Assembly: GCF_001559595.1 (NCBI RefSeq)
Contig: NZ_LNTY01000026.1
Coordinates: 1-44,078 of the forward strand
Direction of reading: 5' to 3'
Source of the DNA: Enterovibrio coralii
GTDB lineage: Bacteria; Pseudomonadota; Gammaproteobacteria; Enterobacterales; Vibrionaceae
DNA: 44,078 bases
Shown: positions 24,955 to 34,105 of the stretch, piece after piece
Layout of the letters: the number at the start of each line of letters is the position of its first letter
Numbering within the stretch: position 1 is the first letter of the stretch
Position numbers and translations under genes: made by a program
The notes under the pieces: model-generated
The model's database searches: none
What the model was told of the DNA's origin: nothing
What the model saw: the letters and a program-made list of their open reading frames with translations, nothing else

Positions 24955-27036
24955 ATGAACTTCAATCCCTCACATCGTTTCTACGCTATATTCCTTTTGC
25001 TGATGGTGTTACTGATCAGCGTGTTTCTGCCACGCGCTCATGCGAGCGGCTTGTTGAAGCCTATCAATAGCAACTATCAAGACCTCTCTATCCAGACACA
25101 TGATGTGGATGTGGTCATCGAAGATGGCTACGCCACAACGTCCATCGAGCAAACGTTCTATAACCCGAACGATACCGCGCTTGAAGCCCATTACTCCTTT
25201 CCTGTGCCCAAAGATGCCGTCGTGGGGGAGTTTATCTATTGGATAGACGGCACACCGGTGATTGCCGAAGCGGTGAAAAAGAAAGAAGCGCGTAAAATCT
25301 ACGAAGAACAAAAATCGCAAGGCAACGCGACAGCAATTACCGAGAAAGACGATTTTAAAACCTTCGAGATGCGTGTCTTTCCGGTTCAACCAAACCAGAG
25401 CGTGAAAGTGAAATTGGTGTATCTGCAAGATGCGCTCACCGACCATGGTATCGGTCGATACGTTTACCCAATGGAAGAGGGCGGTGTGGATGAACAACGA
25501 AACAGTTTTTGGACAAGAAACGATGCGGTTGAACAAGCGTTTTCATTCAACGTAACGCTTCGCTCAGGCTATCCAGTCGATGGTGTAAGGCTGCCAGCGC
25601 ACCCCAGTGCCGTCATCACTGAAACGCCAGACGGTGAACATGTTCAGTGGCATGCCTTGCTGTCAAACCATCAAGCGTCTTCCGTTGATGAAGACGAGGG
25701 CACGTCAGGGCAATCCGTAACCCCAGTTGCTCGATTGGACAAAGACATCGTGTTCTATTGGCGTTTGCAAGATGGCCTTCCTGGTCGCCTCGATATGGTG
25801 GCATACCGCGACCCTGCAACGTCTAATAAAGGCACCGTGAAACTGACATTTACATCGGGGGACGATCTTCTACCAGTTACACAAGGTCGAGACTGGGTGT
25901 TTATTCTGGACAAATCAGGTTCTATGTCAGGGAAATACAGCACTCTGGTGGACGGTGTGCGACAAGGACTGGAGAAGCTCCCACAGCAAGACCGCTTTCG
26001 TGTGGTGATGTTTGATGACAGCACCTATGACCTGACGAATGGTTTTGTTGCTGCGAACAAAGAGAACGTGAACCGAGCATTGTCTGCTGTGGAGAATACG
26101 CAGCCTGACAACGGCACGAATCTCTACGAAGGCATGCAGGCAGCATTGAGAAAGCTCGACCAAGACAGACCAACAGGCATTGTTTTGGTGACAGATGGCG
26201 TGGCGAATGTTGGCGTGACAGAAAAGCGTAAGTTTCTCGCAATGATGGAAAAGTACGATGTACGCCTGTTCACCTTCATCATGGGAAACAGCGCAAACAC
26301 TCCGCTGTTGGTACCAATGACAAAAGTGTCGAATGGCGTTGCGACCTCGGTGTCGAACTCGGACGATATTATCGGTCACTTGCTTAATATTTCGAGCAAG
26401 CTGACGCACCAAGCTTATCGGGATATCGCACTAGAAATTGACGGTGTGAAAGTGAAAGATTTAACACCTCGTGACATCAGTTCGCTCTACCGCGGAGAAC
26501 AACTGGTTGTGTTTGGTCACTACTTCAAACCAGGTAAAGCGACACTTACCTTGTCTATGGACGTTGACGGAGAGACGCGTAAGTACACAACAGAGGTTGT
26601 ATTGCCGGACTCAGCAACCCAAAATCCGGAGCTTGAGCGAATGTGGGCATTGTCTGCGATTAACGATCTTGAAGCGGAAATGGACTACTTCGAGCAAAAG
26701 GACAGCGACATTGAATCTGCCATTGAAGACATCGCGTTGGAGTATGGCTTATTGACAGACTATACCTCCTTGCTGGTGGTTGAAGAGGATGTGTTCACGC
26801 AATTAGGTATTGACCGAAACAATAAAGCGCGTGTGGAACTTGAGCAAAATGCGAGAGCGCAGCGTCAGAGTGACAAAGTGACCTCGAATCGTGTGGATAC
26901 GCAAAAGCCAATGTTTACGCAGCCTGCACCGACGCATTCAAGCGGAGGCAGCAGTGGGGGCAGTATGGGTGGTATCGTGATGCTGATGTTGGGCGCGATG
27001 GTAATAGCAAGAAAAGCGGCGGTGAAAGCCGAGTAA
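24955..27036 (+). CDS. VIT and von Willebrand A domain surface protein with a GlyGly-CTERM-like tail
   Basis: 693 residues from ATG 24955, which has AGGAGG upstream. Order: signal peptide (FLLLMVLLISVFLPRAHA); VIT domain at about 30-165 (DVDVVIEDGYATTSIEQTF, YSFPVPKDAVVGEF); vWA domain at about 313-480 with a full MIDAS metal site (DKSGSMSG at 319, the Thr in GTNLYEG, and VTDGVANVG); a C-terminal beta region; then a low-complexity stretch and GGSSGGSMGG, a hydrophobic segment (IVMLMLGAMVIA) and a basic end (RKAAVKAE). That tail resembles GlyGly-CTERM signals cut by rhombosortase in Vibrionaceae. It probably acts at the cell surface in protein or matrix binding. No sortase or rhombosortase gene is in the window. 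Confidence 0.88.
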   Translation: MNFNPSHRFYAIFLLLMVLLISVFLPRAHASGLLKPINSNYQDLSIQTHDVDVVIEDGYATTSIEQTFYNPNDTALEAHYSFPVPKDAVVGEFIYWIDGTPVIAEAVKKKEARKIYEEQKSQGNATAITEKDDFKTFEMRVFPVQPNQSVKVKLVYLQDALTDHGIGRYVYPMEEGGVDEQRNSFWTRNDAVEQAFSFNVTLRSGYPVDGVRLPAHPSAVITETPDGEHVQWHALLSNHQASSVDEDEGTSGQSVTPVARLDKDIVFYWRLQDGLPGRLDMVAYRDPATSNKGTVKLTFTSGDDLLPVTQGRDWVFILDKSGSMSGKYSTLVDGVRQGLEKLPQQDRFRVVMFDDSTYDLTNGFVAANKENVNRALSAVENTQPDNGTNLYEGMQAALRKLDQDRPTGIVLVTDGVANVGVTEKRKFLAMMEKYDVRLFTFIMGNSANTPLLVPMTKVSNGVATSVSNSDDIIGHLLNISSKLTHQAYRDIALEIDGVKVKDLTPRDISSLYRGEQLVVFGHYFKPGKATLTLSMDVDGETRKYTTEVVLPDSATQNPELERMWALSAINDLEAEMDYFEQKDSDIESAIEDIALEYGLLTDYTSLLVVEEDVFTQLGIDRNNKARVELEQNARAQRQSDKVTSNRVDTQKPMFTQPAPTHSSGGSSGGSMGGIVMLMLGAMVIARKAAVKAE

Positions 27037-27066
27037 GGTGTTAGCCCCACAACGCGAAGGTAGAAC

Positions 27067-27091
27067 AAAGGCCGCGTATCGCGGCCTTTTT
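27067..27091. terminator. Bidirectional terminator between the VIT/vWA gene and the SDR gene
   Basis: AAAGGCCGC and GCGGCCTTT form a 9-bp stem around GTATC, followed by TTTTT on the plus strand. It serves the plus-strand VIT/vWA gene and lies directly next to the end of the convergent minus-strand SDR gene. Confidence 0.9.
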
Positions 27092-27094
27092 CGG

Positions 27095-27834
27095 TTAACT
27101 TAAACTGAGTCCACCATCCATGACTAGCGTGTGACCGACAATGTAACTCGATTGCTCTGAGGAAAGCCAAAAAATGGCGTTAGCGACTTCTTCTGGTGAA
27201 GCGAAGCGGCCGTTTGGTACTTGCTTAGCGACGGTTTCTCTCAAGTTGATATTGAGCTCTGCTTGTTGTTGCTCCCAACGAGGCGTCCATGTCACGCCAG
27301 GCGCGATGGCATTGACGCGGATACCTTTGCGAATGGCCTCCACCGCCACAGAGCGGGTTAATCCTTCGATGCCATGTTTTGCGGCAGATACATCGCAGCA
27401 TTGGGTGTTGGGCGAATGCCATTGACTGAGCTTAAATTCACGATGGCACTGCCAGCAGGCATCAAGTTTAGCTCGTAGCGCAGGCACAACGTGTGAATCC
27501 AAAAGTCGGTGACCATGGTGCTGTATAACGCATCAATGGGTACGGAGGAAAACTCTCCGCGCGATTCCAGTTTTGGGGAGGCGTTATTTATCGCGATATC
27601 GAGGTGTCCGTAGCTCTCTCGGATGTATCCAAAGAAACGATCGGCTTGATGAACGTCTTTAAGATCAACCGGAAGATAATCGACGGCAGAAAGTTCAGGG
27701 TGAGTAGCGAGGGCTTGGTTCCATTTGTTCTCGTCACGAGAACAGGTGATAACGCGATAACCCGCTTGTTGAAACGCAAGTACTGTTTGAAGGCCAATAC
27801 CGCTGCTGCCTCCGGTCACAAGAACAATTTTCAT
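27095..27834 (-). pseudogene. Short-chain dehydrogenase/reductase, frameshifted in the YxxxK motif
   Basis: Two overlapping frames together make one SDR. The first (from ATG 27834) has MKIVLVTGGSSGIGLQTVLA (TGxxxGIG cofactor motif), DYLPVDLKD, INNAS and the catalytic serine region IVNLSSVNG. The second continues AAKHGIEGLTRSVAVEAIRK, GIRVNAIAPGVTWTP and DGGLSLS. The junction reads ATGTATCTGCC; adding one T (ATGTATTCTGCC, near 27388-27390) restores MYSAAKHG, the family YxxxK, and a normal 246-residue protein. Substrate unknown. One missing base in a TT pair matches the other single-base losses in this window, so a sequence error is likely. ORFs fail to include the Tyr and Lys together as given. 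Confidence 0.85.
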
Positions 27835-27870
27835 GTGTGCTCCGGCTGAACATAGGGGGTAACTTGGCGT

Positions 27871-28560
27871 TTAACGATGCATAAAAATATCGTCCAGCAT
27901 CAGTCTTTGAGTGCTGCGAACCTTTTTGTTTTCTTCGTGTTCGTCTTGATATTGCTGCTCGCCAAGCATAATCAGAATATCAAAAAAGTACCTCACGCTA
28001 CCTCTTTGATTATTCATCACTTTAAGCATAGCATCGCAGAATCTGTCTGAGTCATTTGATGTTAAATCGGACGCGATTTTTCCGATTTGCTGGCAACAAT
28101 GCACGGTTCTAGGGCGATCGAGCGTGTTTGCATAGCTGATGCAATCCATCCACTCGTCACTTCTTAGCGCATCCCAAATGCGGGTCGATACTTGTGCGCG
28201 CACATCGAGTGGTGTGGTAGACAGTGCTTTTAAATAATATTTTTGGCGATTGACCTTGAGCTTATCTTGCACGCGGGGCGATTCGACATAAGAGCGCGTC
28301 AGCATGGGCATGGTCATCAAATAGAGCAGCAAAGTGAGCGTTAATGTCGCGACGAAAAAGATGTCATCCACTAAGCCGAAGGAATAACAAACGAGACCTG
28401 TGGACGCGGCAAACATCAGAAAGGCAATGGATATAGCGAGTCGGGCTTTCCAACGTGCAGTCGAAACAAAATCAGGAACGTTGCTGTTCAACGCCTGAAA
28501 AGAAATTCCTCTGAACTCCAAAGAGGGAAGCTGGGGTATAGGGAATTGCTCCTGATGCAC
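27871..28560 (-). CDS. Unknown protein with two membrane segments
   Basis: 229 residues. An N-terminal soluble stretch of about 40 residues, then two closely spaced membrane helices (ARLAISIAFLMFAASTGLVC and DIFFVATLTLTLLLYLMTMP), then a C-terminal cytoplasmic helical domain (VQDKLKVNRQKYYLKALS, CDAMLKVMNNQRGSVRYFFD). No family recognised. The nearest GGAG is 16 bases before the ATG, so the ribosome site is poor and the start is uncertain. It follows the response regulator on the same strand after about 150 bases and could be co-transcribed with it. Confidence 0.6.
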   Translation of the reverse strand: MHQEQFPIPQLPSLEFRGISFQALNSNVPDFVSTARWKARLAISIAFLMFAASTGLVCYSFGLVDDIFFVATLTLTLLLYLMTMPMLTRSYVESPRVQDKLKVNRQKYYLKALSTTPLDVRAQVSTRIWDALRSDEWMDCISYANTLDRPRTVHCCQQIGKIASDLTSNDSDRFCDAMLKVMNNQRGSVRYFFDILIMLGEQQYQDEHEENKKVRSTQRLMLDDIFMHR

Positions 28561-28709
28561 GGTTAGATTCTCCGCCTAGATGAGTTGGTGATACTCTACC
28601 GGAATTGGTACAAAAATCGCTCGACGACCTCAAAGTTATCAAAAAAAGTTCTGATAATTCTGTTAGTTATCCTAACGGCGAAAATAATGTAGAATTATGG
28701 ATTGGAGCG

Positions 28710-29360
28710 CTATGTATCGCTGTCTTGCTCTACCCAGCCTTGCTCCATGGCATATTTCACAAGGCCTGCCGTGGACGTCACGCCAAGCTTTTTCTTAACG
28801 CGAAGTCTGTGTGTTTCGACCGTTCTCACGCTGATATTTAGCTCGCGCGCGATGGTTTTGTTGCACGCGCCGTTGGCAATCAGCACCAGAACATCTTTTT
28901 CACGAGGCGTGGGCGTCGTGTCGTCGCTGTCGGGCTTGGTTAAGTCCGTCATGCTTTCCATCAGCGTTTCCGACACGCCTGCACTGAAGTAGGTGCCGCC
29001 GCCAGCAATCACGTCGAGAGCTTGCACCAACTCTTGTGACGAAACGTCTTTAAGCACATATCCTTTCGCGCCACCGCGCATTGCAGCGAGCACATATTCC
29101 TTGTTGTTGTGCATGCTAAGAATCACGACTTTTATCTCAGGGGCTTTTTCTCGCAGTTCGTTGAGCACGTCCAAGCCCGTTTTGTTCGGCATTGTGATGT
29201 CAGTGAGTACGATGTCAGGCTTCAATGAGAGAGCCTGTTTGATGGCCGCTTCACCATCATTGGCTGCACCAAGAATCTCGAACTGCGGTTGTCTTGATAG
29301 CCTTTCCATCAGGCCATCTTGGAGCAAGACATGATCGTCTGCGAGCAGTAGCGTAGTCAT
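28710..29360 (-). CDS. NarL/FixJ-family response regulator
   Basis: 216 residues from ATG 29360 (GGAG seven bases upstream). Receiver domain: acidic pair LLLADDHVLLQDG, phosphoacceptor Asp in DIVLTDITMPNKTG (about residue 55), then VVILSMHNN and the lysine in GYVLKDVSS. C-terminal LuxR-type helix-turn-helix: TPREKDVLVLIANGACNKTI, ARELNISVRTVETHRLRVKK. It starts 19 bases after the restored stop of the histidine kinase gene, so the pair is an operon. Likely target: the divergent TRAP transporter, judged from position and the TACGTA boxes in between. Confidence 0.93.
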   Translation of the reverse strand: MTTLLLADDHVLLQDGLMERLSRQPQFEILGAANDGEAAIKQALSLKPDIVLTDITMPNKTGLDVLNELREKAPEIKVVILSMHNNKEYVLAAMRGGAKGYVLKDVSSQELVQALDVIAGGGTYFSAGVSETLMESMTDLTKPDSDDTTPTPREKDVLVLIANGACNKTIARELNISVRTVETHRLRVKKKLGVTSTAGLVKYAMEQGWVEQDSDT

Positions 29361-29379
29361 GGAAGTTCTCCTTTTCTTC

Positions 29380-30764
29380 TCATGTTGCCTGTTCATGGGG
29401 AGCAACGGGCAACATGGCGCGCACTTCAGTGCCTTGGTCAAGCAAGCTACTGATGCTGAAAACACCGTCTAGGTTTTCGATTCTCTCACGCATATTTTTC
29501 AGTCCCATTGAATGCGCGGCTGCTTTTAACCTATGTTCTTCGAAACCGACGCATCATCCGCGATAGTCAGCACAATTTCGCCTTCTTCCTCCTGAAGTAT
29601 GATATCGACAGCTTCTGCATTCGCGTGTTTCTCCGCATTATGCAGAGCTTCTTGTGCTACTCGGTAGAGAGTGACTTCCGCCGATTTCGACACATGCTTC
29701 ATATTGATGTGATGGTCAAAAAGAACTGTCATGCCTGAGCGAAGTGAGACTTCTTTGGCCAAGTCATCAAGAGCAACAAGAAGGCCAAGATCGTCCAGTA
29801 GGGCAGGTTTAAGGTCTTTGGAAATCCGGCGCAATTCCGTCACGGCTTGATCGAGCGTTTCTTGACCGAGCACTATGTTCTGGTCAAGTTCGTCCTTCGT
29901 TTTGGCTTCGCTGATGTTATCCAAGCGGTACTTTACGGATACCAGCATCTGGTTAATGCCGTCATGCAGCTCTCTGGCGATGCGGGTACGTTCTTCTTCC
30001 TGTGATTCAATTAGCTGACGATTTAGCACTTGGAGCTTTTGGCTCGCAAGCTCACGGGCATTGATGTGAATACTGGTCGCAAGGCTTGCCATGATGCCGA
30101 TGGTAATCACAAGAGCGATACTCAGGCCAATGAAGGTTTTGCTAATAGTTTCCGCAATCTTGCTGTGAACAGTGCCTACTTGAGTATCGATGTCATCAAT
30201 ATACACACCCGTGCCGACCATCCAGCCCCACTTCTCAAGACCAATGGCGTAACTCAATTTCTTCACTTGCTCTTTTTTGGAAGGCTTGTGCCAGTAGTAA
30301 TCGACAAAGCCGCCACCTTCCTGTGCGGTTCGGATCAAGGCTTGCAGTAATTTGAAGCCGCGTGAGTCTTCGACATCCCAAATATTGGTCCCCACCATTT
30401 CAGGTTGATAGGGCAAAACGAGATTGGTGCCGTCATAGGTGTATGCGAAGAAATAACCGTCCTCGCCGTACGTGAGGTTGTTGAGGATATCGATAACGGC
30501 TTGCTGGGCGTCGGTGTCATTTTCGTGGGCGGCATCATAAATTGGCGAAATAGATGCGCGTGCGAGTTCTACGTATTTCAGCAGTTCTTGTTTTTTCGAC
30601 GCCAAGGTTTCTGAACGAATAACGCTGGCTTGATTTTTAGACAGGTTGTCGGATTGAATCATCACCAATCCGATAATCAGCCCAAACATCAAGAGCAAAG
30701 GCACCATGGCCAAGACCAGAATCTTGACGCGCAAAGGTGAATTTATGCCAGAAAAAGTAGTCAT
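29380..30764 (-). pseudogene. Sensor histidine kinase with a periplasmic Cache domain, frameshifted near the ATP-binding site
   Basis: The open frame (412 residues) has a first membrane segment (VKILVLAMVPLLLMFGLIIG), a periplasmic single-Cache domain (YGEDGYFFAYTYDGTNLVLP, GWMVGTGVYIDDIDTQVG), a second membrane segment (FIGLSIALVITIGIMASLA) and a HisKA_3 helix with the phospho-His in RIARELHDGINQML. It ends abruptly in IADDASVSKNIG. Adding one G near 29551 restores IADDGVGF, the family G-box, then GLKNMRERIENLDGVFSIS and a natural end (...APHEQAT) at 29380, giving 461 residues. The gene is probably intact in the organism. Cache domains of this type usually bind small organic acids, which fits the neighbouring TRAP transporter. 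Confidence 0.88.
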
Positions 30765-30800
30765 GTTTTAGCCGCTCAAAGTGACAACCTATGAAACCAT

Positions 30801-30829
30801 TACGTAGTAATACGTAGACCAATTACGTA
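30801..30829. promoter_or_regulatory. Three TACGTA boxes between the kinase and TRAP operons
   Basis: TACGTA occurs at 30801-30806, 30811-30816 and 30824-30829. The first two are exactly 10 bp apart, so they face the same side of the helix; the third is 13 bp further. They lie 37 bases before the kinase start and 171 bases before dctP. Palindromic sites of this type suit a NarL/FixJ-family dimer such as the regulator at 28710-29360. Confidence 0.5.
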
Positions 30830-30999
30830 CTGCTGTGGAGGCTAAGTCCGTTATCTAACTGATATTATTTTCCAAAATGTGGCGATAGGCTGGATGGTAA
30901 CAAATATTTAACAGCGCAGAAAACGCTGTCATCCTCAACCTAAACAGCGGTAACAATAAATCATGCAACCAGTGATACCGCGCAGCCAAGGAGTGGACA

Positions 31000-32055
31000 A
31001 TGAAACTGTCAGCCTCGAATACCCTCAAAGCCCTCGCGCTCGCCACCATGTGTGTCTCAGGTACAGCACTTGCCGATAAAGTTTTGCTGAAAACACCGAT
31101 TGCGTTTGGCACACACCTGCCAGCATTGGGCACGCCGATTAAGTGGGTGTCAGAACGTATTGAACCGCTCTCAGGCAATACCATCCGTATGAAAGTGTAC
31201 GAGCCGGGCAAACTGGTTGCGCCATTGGAAATTTTGGACGCTGTCTCTAGTGGCAAAGTGAACTCAGGCTACGCTACGGCAGGTTACTGGCAGGGCAAAA
31301 TGCCAGCCGCAACATTGTTCTCCGCGGTTCCTTTTGGCCCAGAAGCACCGGAATACATGGCTTGGCTCTTTTACGGTAACGGACTCGATTTATACCAAGG
31401 CATGTACGATGAAGCAGGCTACAACGTAAAAGTCCTACCATGTGCCATTATCTCGCCTGAAACCTCAGGCTGGTTTAAAAAGCCAATCGAGAAGCCAGAA
31501 GATTTGAAAGGCCTGACAATGCGCTTCTTTGGCCTCGGTGGTCAGGTGATGGAAAAACTCGGTGTAGGCACGGTGCAATTGCCGGGCGGTGAGATCTTTG
31601 GTGCGCTAGAAAAAGGTGCGATCGACGCCAGTGAGTTCTCTCAACCTGCGATTGACCAGCGTTTGGGCTTCCACAAAATCGTGAAATACAACTACTTCCC
31701 AGGCTGGCACCAGCAAGCCACCTTGTTCGAGCTTCTCATCAACAAAGACACCTGGAACAAGATGGATGAAGACCAACAAGCAGCGGTTGAAACGCTGTGT
31801 ATGGCGTCGATGACTAACTCCATTGCTGAAGGTGAAGCGATGCAGTTTGAAGCCATGCAGAAAGCACAAGAGCAAGGCGTAGAGCTTCGTTACTGGAACG
31901 AAGAAATGCTTAATCTGTTTGAAACCACTTGGTTGGAAGTGGTGGAAGAGCAGAAACAAGACCCTTACTTCGCGAAAGTCTGGAAAGACATGTCTGACTT
32001 CCGCCAAAACTACCAAATCTGGGAATCGAAAGGTTTCTTACCGCGTTCTAATTGA
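31000..32055 (+). CDS. TRAP transporter substrate-binding protein, TakP-like
   Basis: 351 residues from ATG 31000 with AAGGAG upstream. Signal peptide MKLSASNTLKALALATMCVS...ALA. The DctP fold follows, with marks of the TakP (2-oxo-acid) branch: GYATAGYWQGKMPAATLFSA, VPFGPEAPEYMAWLFYGNG, TSGWFKKPIEKPEDLKGLTM, VGTVQLPGGEIFGALEKGAI and YFPGWHQQATLFELLINKD. TakP binds pyruvate or other 2-oxo acids; the substrate here is inferred only. It is the first gene of a dctPQM operon, and a terminator-like stem follows it, as is common where the binding protein is needed in excess. Regulation is likely by the divergent two-component system. Confidence 0.92.
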   Translation: MKLSASNTLKALALATMCVSGTALADKVLLKTPIAFGTHLPALGTPIKWVSERIEPLSGNTIRMKVYEPGKLVAPLEILDAVSSGKVNSGYATAGYWQGKMPAATLFSAVPFGPEAPEYMAWLFYGNGLDLYQGMYDEAGYNVKVLPCAIISPETSGWFKKPIEKPEDLKGLTMRFFGLGGQVMEKLGVGTVQLPGGEIFGALEKGAIDASEFSQPAIDQRLGFHKIVKYNYFPGWHQQATLFELLINKDTWNKMDEDQQAAVETLCMASMTNSIAEGEAMQFEAMQKAQEQGVELRYWNEEMLNLFETTWLEVVEEQKQDPYFAKVWKDMSDFRQNYQIWESKGFLPRSN

Positions 32056-32071
32056 TGATGTCCTTAAGTTT

Positions 32072-32101
32072 TGGGCGGCGGGATGCCGCCCACTTTTTTT
32101 C
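32072..32101 (+). terminator. Intercistronic terminator-like stem after dctP
   Basis: TGGGCGGC and GCCGCCCA form an 8-bp stem around GGGAT, followed by CTTTTTTTT. It lies 17 bases after the dctP stop and 23 before dctQ. Partial read-through would give more binding protein than membrane subunits. Confidence 0.8.
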
Positions 32102-32123
32102 AATTGGGTGAAGGGAGCGAGTT

Positions 32124-32669
32124 ATGACCCAGCCTTCTCATTCACCACCTAATTCCTCACCATTGGCAGATAGCATTGAGCATGTCGTTCGACTTGTAGG
32201 ACGCACATTTGCTTGGAGCTACCTAGTCCTCGTTCTGGTGATTATTACTCAGGTGGTGCTTCGTAAAGTTTTCAGTAATGGGCAAATTGCCTTGGAGGAA
32301 CTCCAATGGCACCTGTACGCCATTGGTGTGTTATTTGGCCTGTCTTACGCCGAAATCACAGGCACTCACGTTCGCGTCGACATTTTCTATCATCGCTTTT
32401 CTGCGCGAACCAAAGCGTGGGTTGAAGTTGTTACCGTCCTCTTTTTCGTTTGGCCTTTCATGTATGTCATCTTCATTCACTCTTTGGACTTCGTCTACGA
32501 GGCGTGGCGAGTGCAAGAGCGCTCAAACGCGCCGTCGGGTTTACCGTGGCGATGGCTAATTAAATCTGCGATTCCTTTCAGTGCTGCTTTGTTAGCCTTC
32601 GCCAGCTTGGCGAGATTGCTTCGTGCTGTGGCTGTTATTCGTCATGGAGGTAAGCATGGAAGCGAATGA
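32124..32669 (+). CDS. TRAP transporter small membrane subunit (DctQ)
   Basis: 181 residues with four membrane helices: AWSYLVLVLVIITQVVLR, ALEELQWHLYAIGVLFGLSY (preceded by the usual FSNGQI and containing the conserved ELQWHLY), WVEVVTVLFFVWPFMYVIFI and IKSAIPFSAALLAFASLARL. The DctQ signature SYAEITGTHVRVDIFY follows helix two. It joins DctM to form the inner-membrane transport unit. ATG 32124 has GGGAG nine bases upstream. Its end overlaps dctM by 14 bases. Confidence 0.92.
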   Translation: MTQPSHSPPNSSPLADSIEHVVRLVGRTFAWSYLVLVLVIITQVVLRKVFSNGQIALEELQWHLYAIGVLFGLSYAEITGTHVRVDIFYHRFSARTKAWVEVVTVLFFVWPFMYVIFIHSLDFVYEAWRVQERSNAPSGLPWRWLIKSAIPFSAALLAFASLARLLRAVAVIRHGGKHGSE

Positions 32670-34041
32670 GATCCTAATCTTAGGGATGTTTGGCAGTTTT
32701 ATCGTACTGCTGTTTGTCGGTATTCCGGTCGCGTGGGTACTGGGTGGCGTAGGTGTCGCGTTTGCGTTCATCGGTTATTACTCTGATATCCACTTTGATA
32801 CGTGGACAGGGTTAGATTTCACCACGCTTGGACTGGTGGTTAACCGACTCTACAAGATCATGGATAACTGGATATTGGTCGCGCTGCCCATGTTCATCTT
32901 TATGGGGAACATGCTCGATAAATCCGGTGTTGCTGACAGATTAATGCATGCCATGCAGGCGTTGTTTGGTCGTGTCCACGGTGGCTTAGCCATCACCGTG
33001 ATGGCCATTGGCATTATCCTCGCGGCGTCGACCGGCATCATTGGGGCATCTGTGGTATTGCTGGCTACCATGTCTTTACCCGCCATGATGAAGCAAGGGT
33101 ATAACGTGCCGCTTGCGCTGGGTACGGTAGCCTCGGCGGGGACGCTGGGCATATTGCTTCCGCCTTCCATCATGCTCGTGATCATGGCCGACCAATTAGG
33201 ATTGTCGGTGGGTGATCTCTTCATGGGCGCCATGTTCCCAGGCTTAATGCTCGGGGCTATCTACATTGTCTATTTGCTGGTGATGGGGGTGGTGAAGTCT
33301 GATTCGTTGCCTTTGCCGGAAAATGCCAAAGGCGTGGACTGGGCGGTGATAAAAGATGTCGCAAAAGCTATCGTACCGACCTTCATGCTTATCATCGTGG
33401 TGTTGGGCTCTATTTTCGCAGGCATTGCAACGCCCACAGAAGCATCAGGTGTTGGTGCGTTTGGTGCCATCTTGCTCGCCATGTACTACAAACGCTTTTC
33501 TATCGCCGTGTTGAAAGATGTGCTGTTAGACAGCTACAAAACGACAGCTTACATCTTTGCGATTTTCATCGGTGCGACGTGTTTTGCCTTGGTACTTCGT
33601 GAACTGGGCGGTGACGAGTTTATAGAAAGTGCGTTTGAGGCGTTGCCGTTTGGTCCTTATGGCGTTGTCGCATTTATCTTGCTGGTCATTTTCCTGCTGG
33701 GTTTCTTTCTTGATTGGATTGAAATCACCCTGATTGTGTTGCCACTGTTGGCACCTGTCGTGCTTGGGTTGGATTTGGATATTGGCATGTATCCGGGGCT
33801 CGATAATCCTGAGATGGTGTGGTTTGTGATGCTGGTGGCGATGGCCTTGCAGACAAGCTTCTTAACGCCGCCCGTGGGGTTTGCGCTTTTCTATCTCAAA
33901 GGGGTATGCCCGCCGGAAGTGAAGCTTATGGATATCTACAAAGGCGTGGTGCCGTTTATTATCCTGCAGCTTATTGCCTTGGTGTTGCTGGTTTTCTGGC
34001 CGCAATTGGTGCTTTGGCTACCGTCTATTGCTTATGGCTAA
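32656..34041 (+). CDS. TRAP transporter large membrane subunit (DctM)
   Basis: 461 residues from ATG 32656, which has GGAGGT seven bases before; an earlier non-ATG start at 32623 lies deeper in dctQ and is rejected. Twelve or more membrane helices with DctM family marks: VALPMFIFMGNMLDKSGVAD, ASTGIIGASVVLLATMSLPA and ASAGTLGILLPPSIMLVIMA, plus GIATPTEASGVGAFGAILLA and LDWIEITLIVLPLLAPVVLG in the second half. It uses a sodium gradient in characterised systems. Overlap with dctQ suggests translational coupling. Closed by the terminator at 34063. Confidence 0.94.
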   Translation: MEANEILILGMFGSFIVLLFVGIPVAWVLGGVGVAFAFIGYYSDIHFDTWTGLDFTTLGLVVNRLYKIMDNWILVALPMFIFMGNMLDKSGVADRLMHAMQALFGRVHGGLAITVMAIGIILAASTGIIGASVVLLATMSLPAMMKQGYNVPLALGTVASAGTLGILLPPSIMLVIMADQLGLSVGDLFMGAMFPGLMLGAIYIVYLLVMGVVKSDSLPLPENAKGVDWAVIKDVAKAIVPTFMLIIVVLGSIFAGIATPTEASGVGAFGAILLAMYYKRFSIAVLKDVLLDSYKTTAYIFAIFIGATCFALVLRELGGDEFIESAFEALPFGPYGVVAFILLVIFLLGFFLDWIEITLIVLPLLAPVVLGLDLDIGMYPGLDNPEMVWFVMLVAMALQTSFLTPPVGFALFYLKGVCPPEVKLMDIYKGVVPFIILQLIALVLLVFWPQLVLWLPSIAYG

Positions 34042-34062
34042 GCACTACTGACTGTTACCCAC

Positions 34063-34091
34063 AAAAAAGCCGACATGAAGTCGGCTTTTTC
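34063..34091. terminator. Bidirectional terminator between dctM and the Lon-like gene
   Basis: AAAAAGCCGAC and GTCGGCTTTTT form an 11-bp perfect stem around ATGAA, with A/T runs on both sides. It serves the two convergent genes. Confidence 0.93.
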
Positions 34092-34105
34092 TCGTTTAGG
34101 GGCAA

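Noticed and set aside
28630..28660. TTATCA/TGATAA hairpin as terminator of the response regulator
   Set aside because: Only a 6-bp A/T-rich stem, with the T-run in the loop rather than after the stem; too weak to call.
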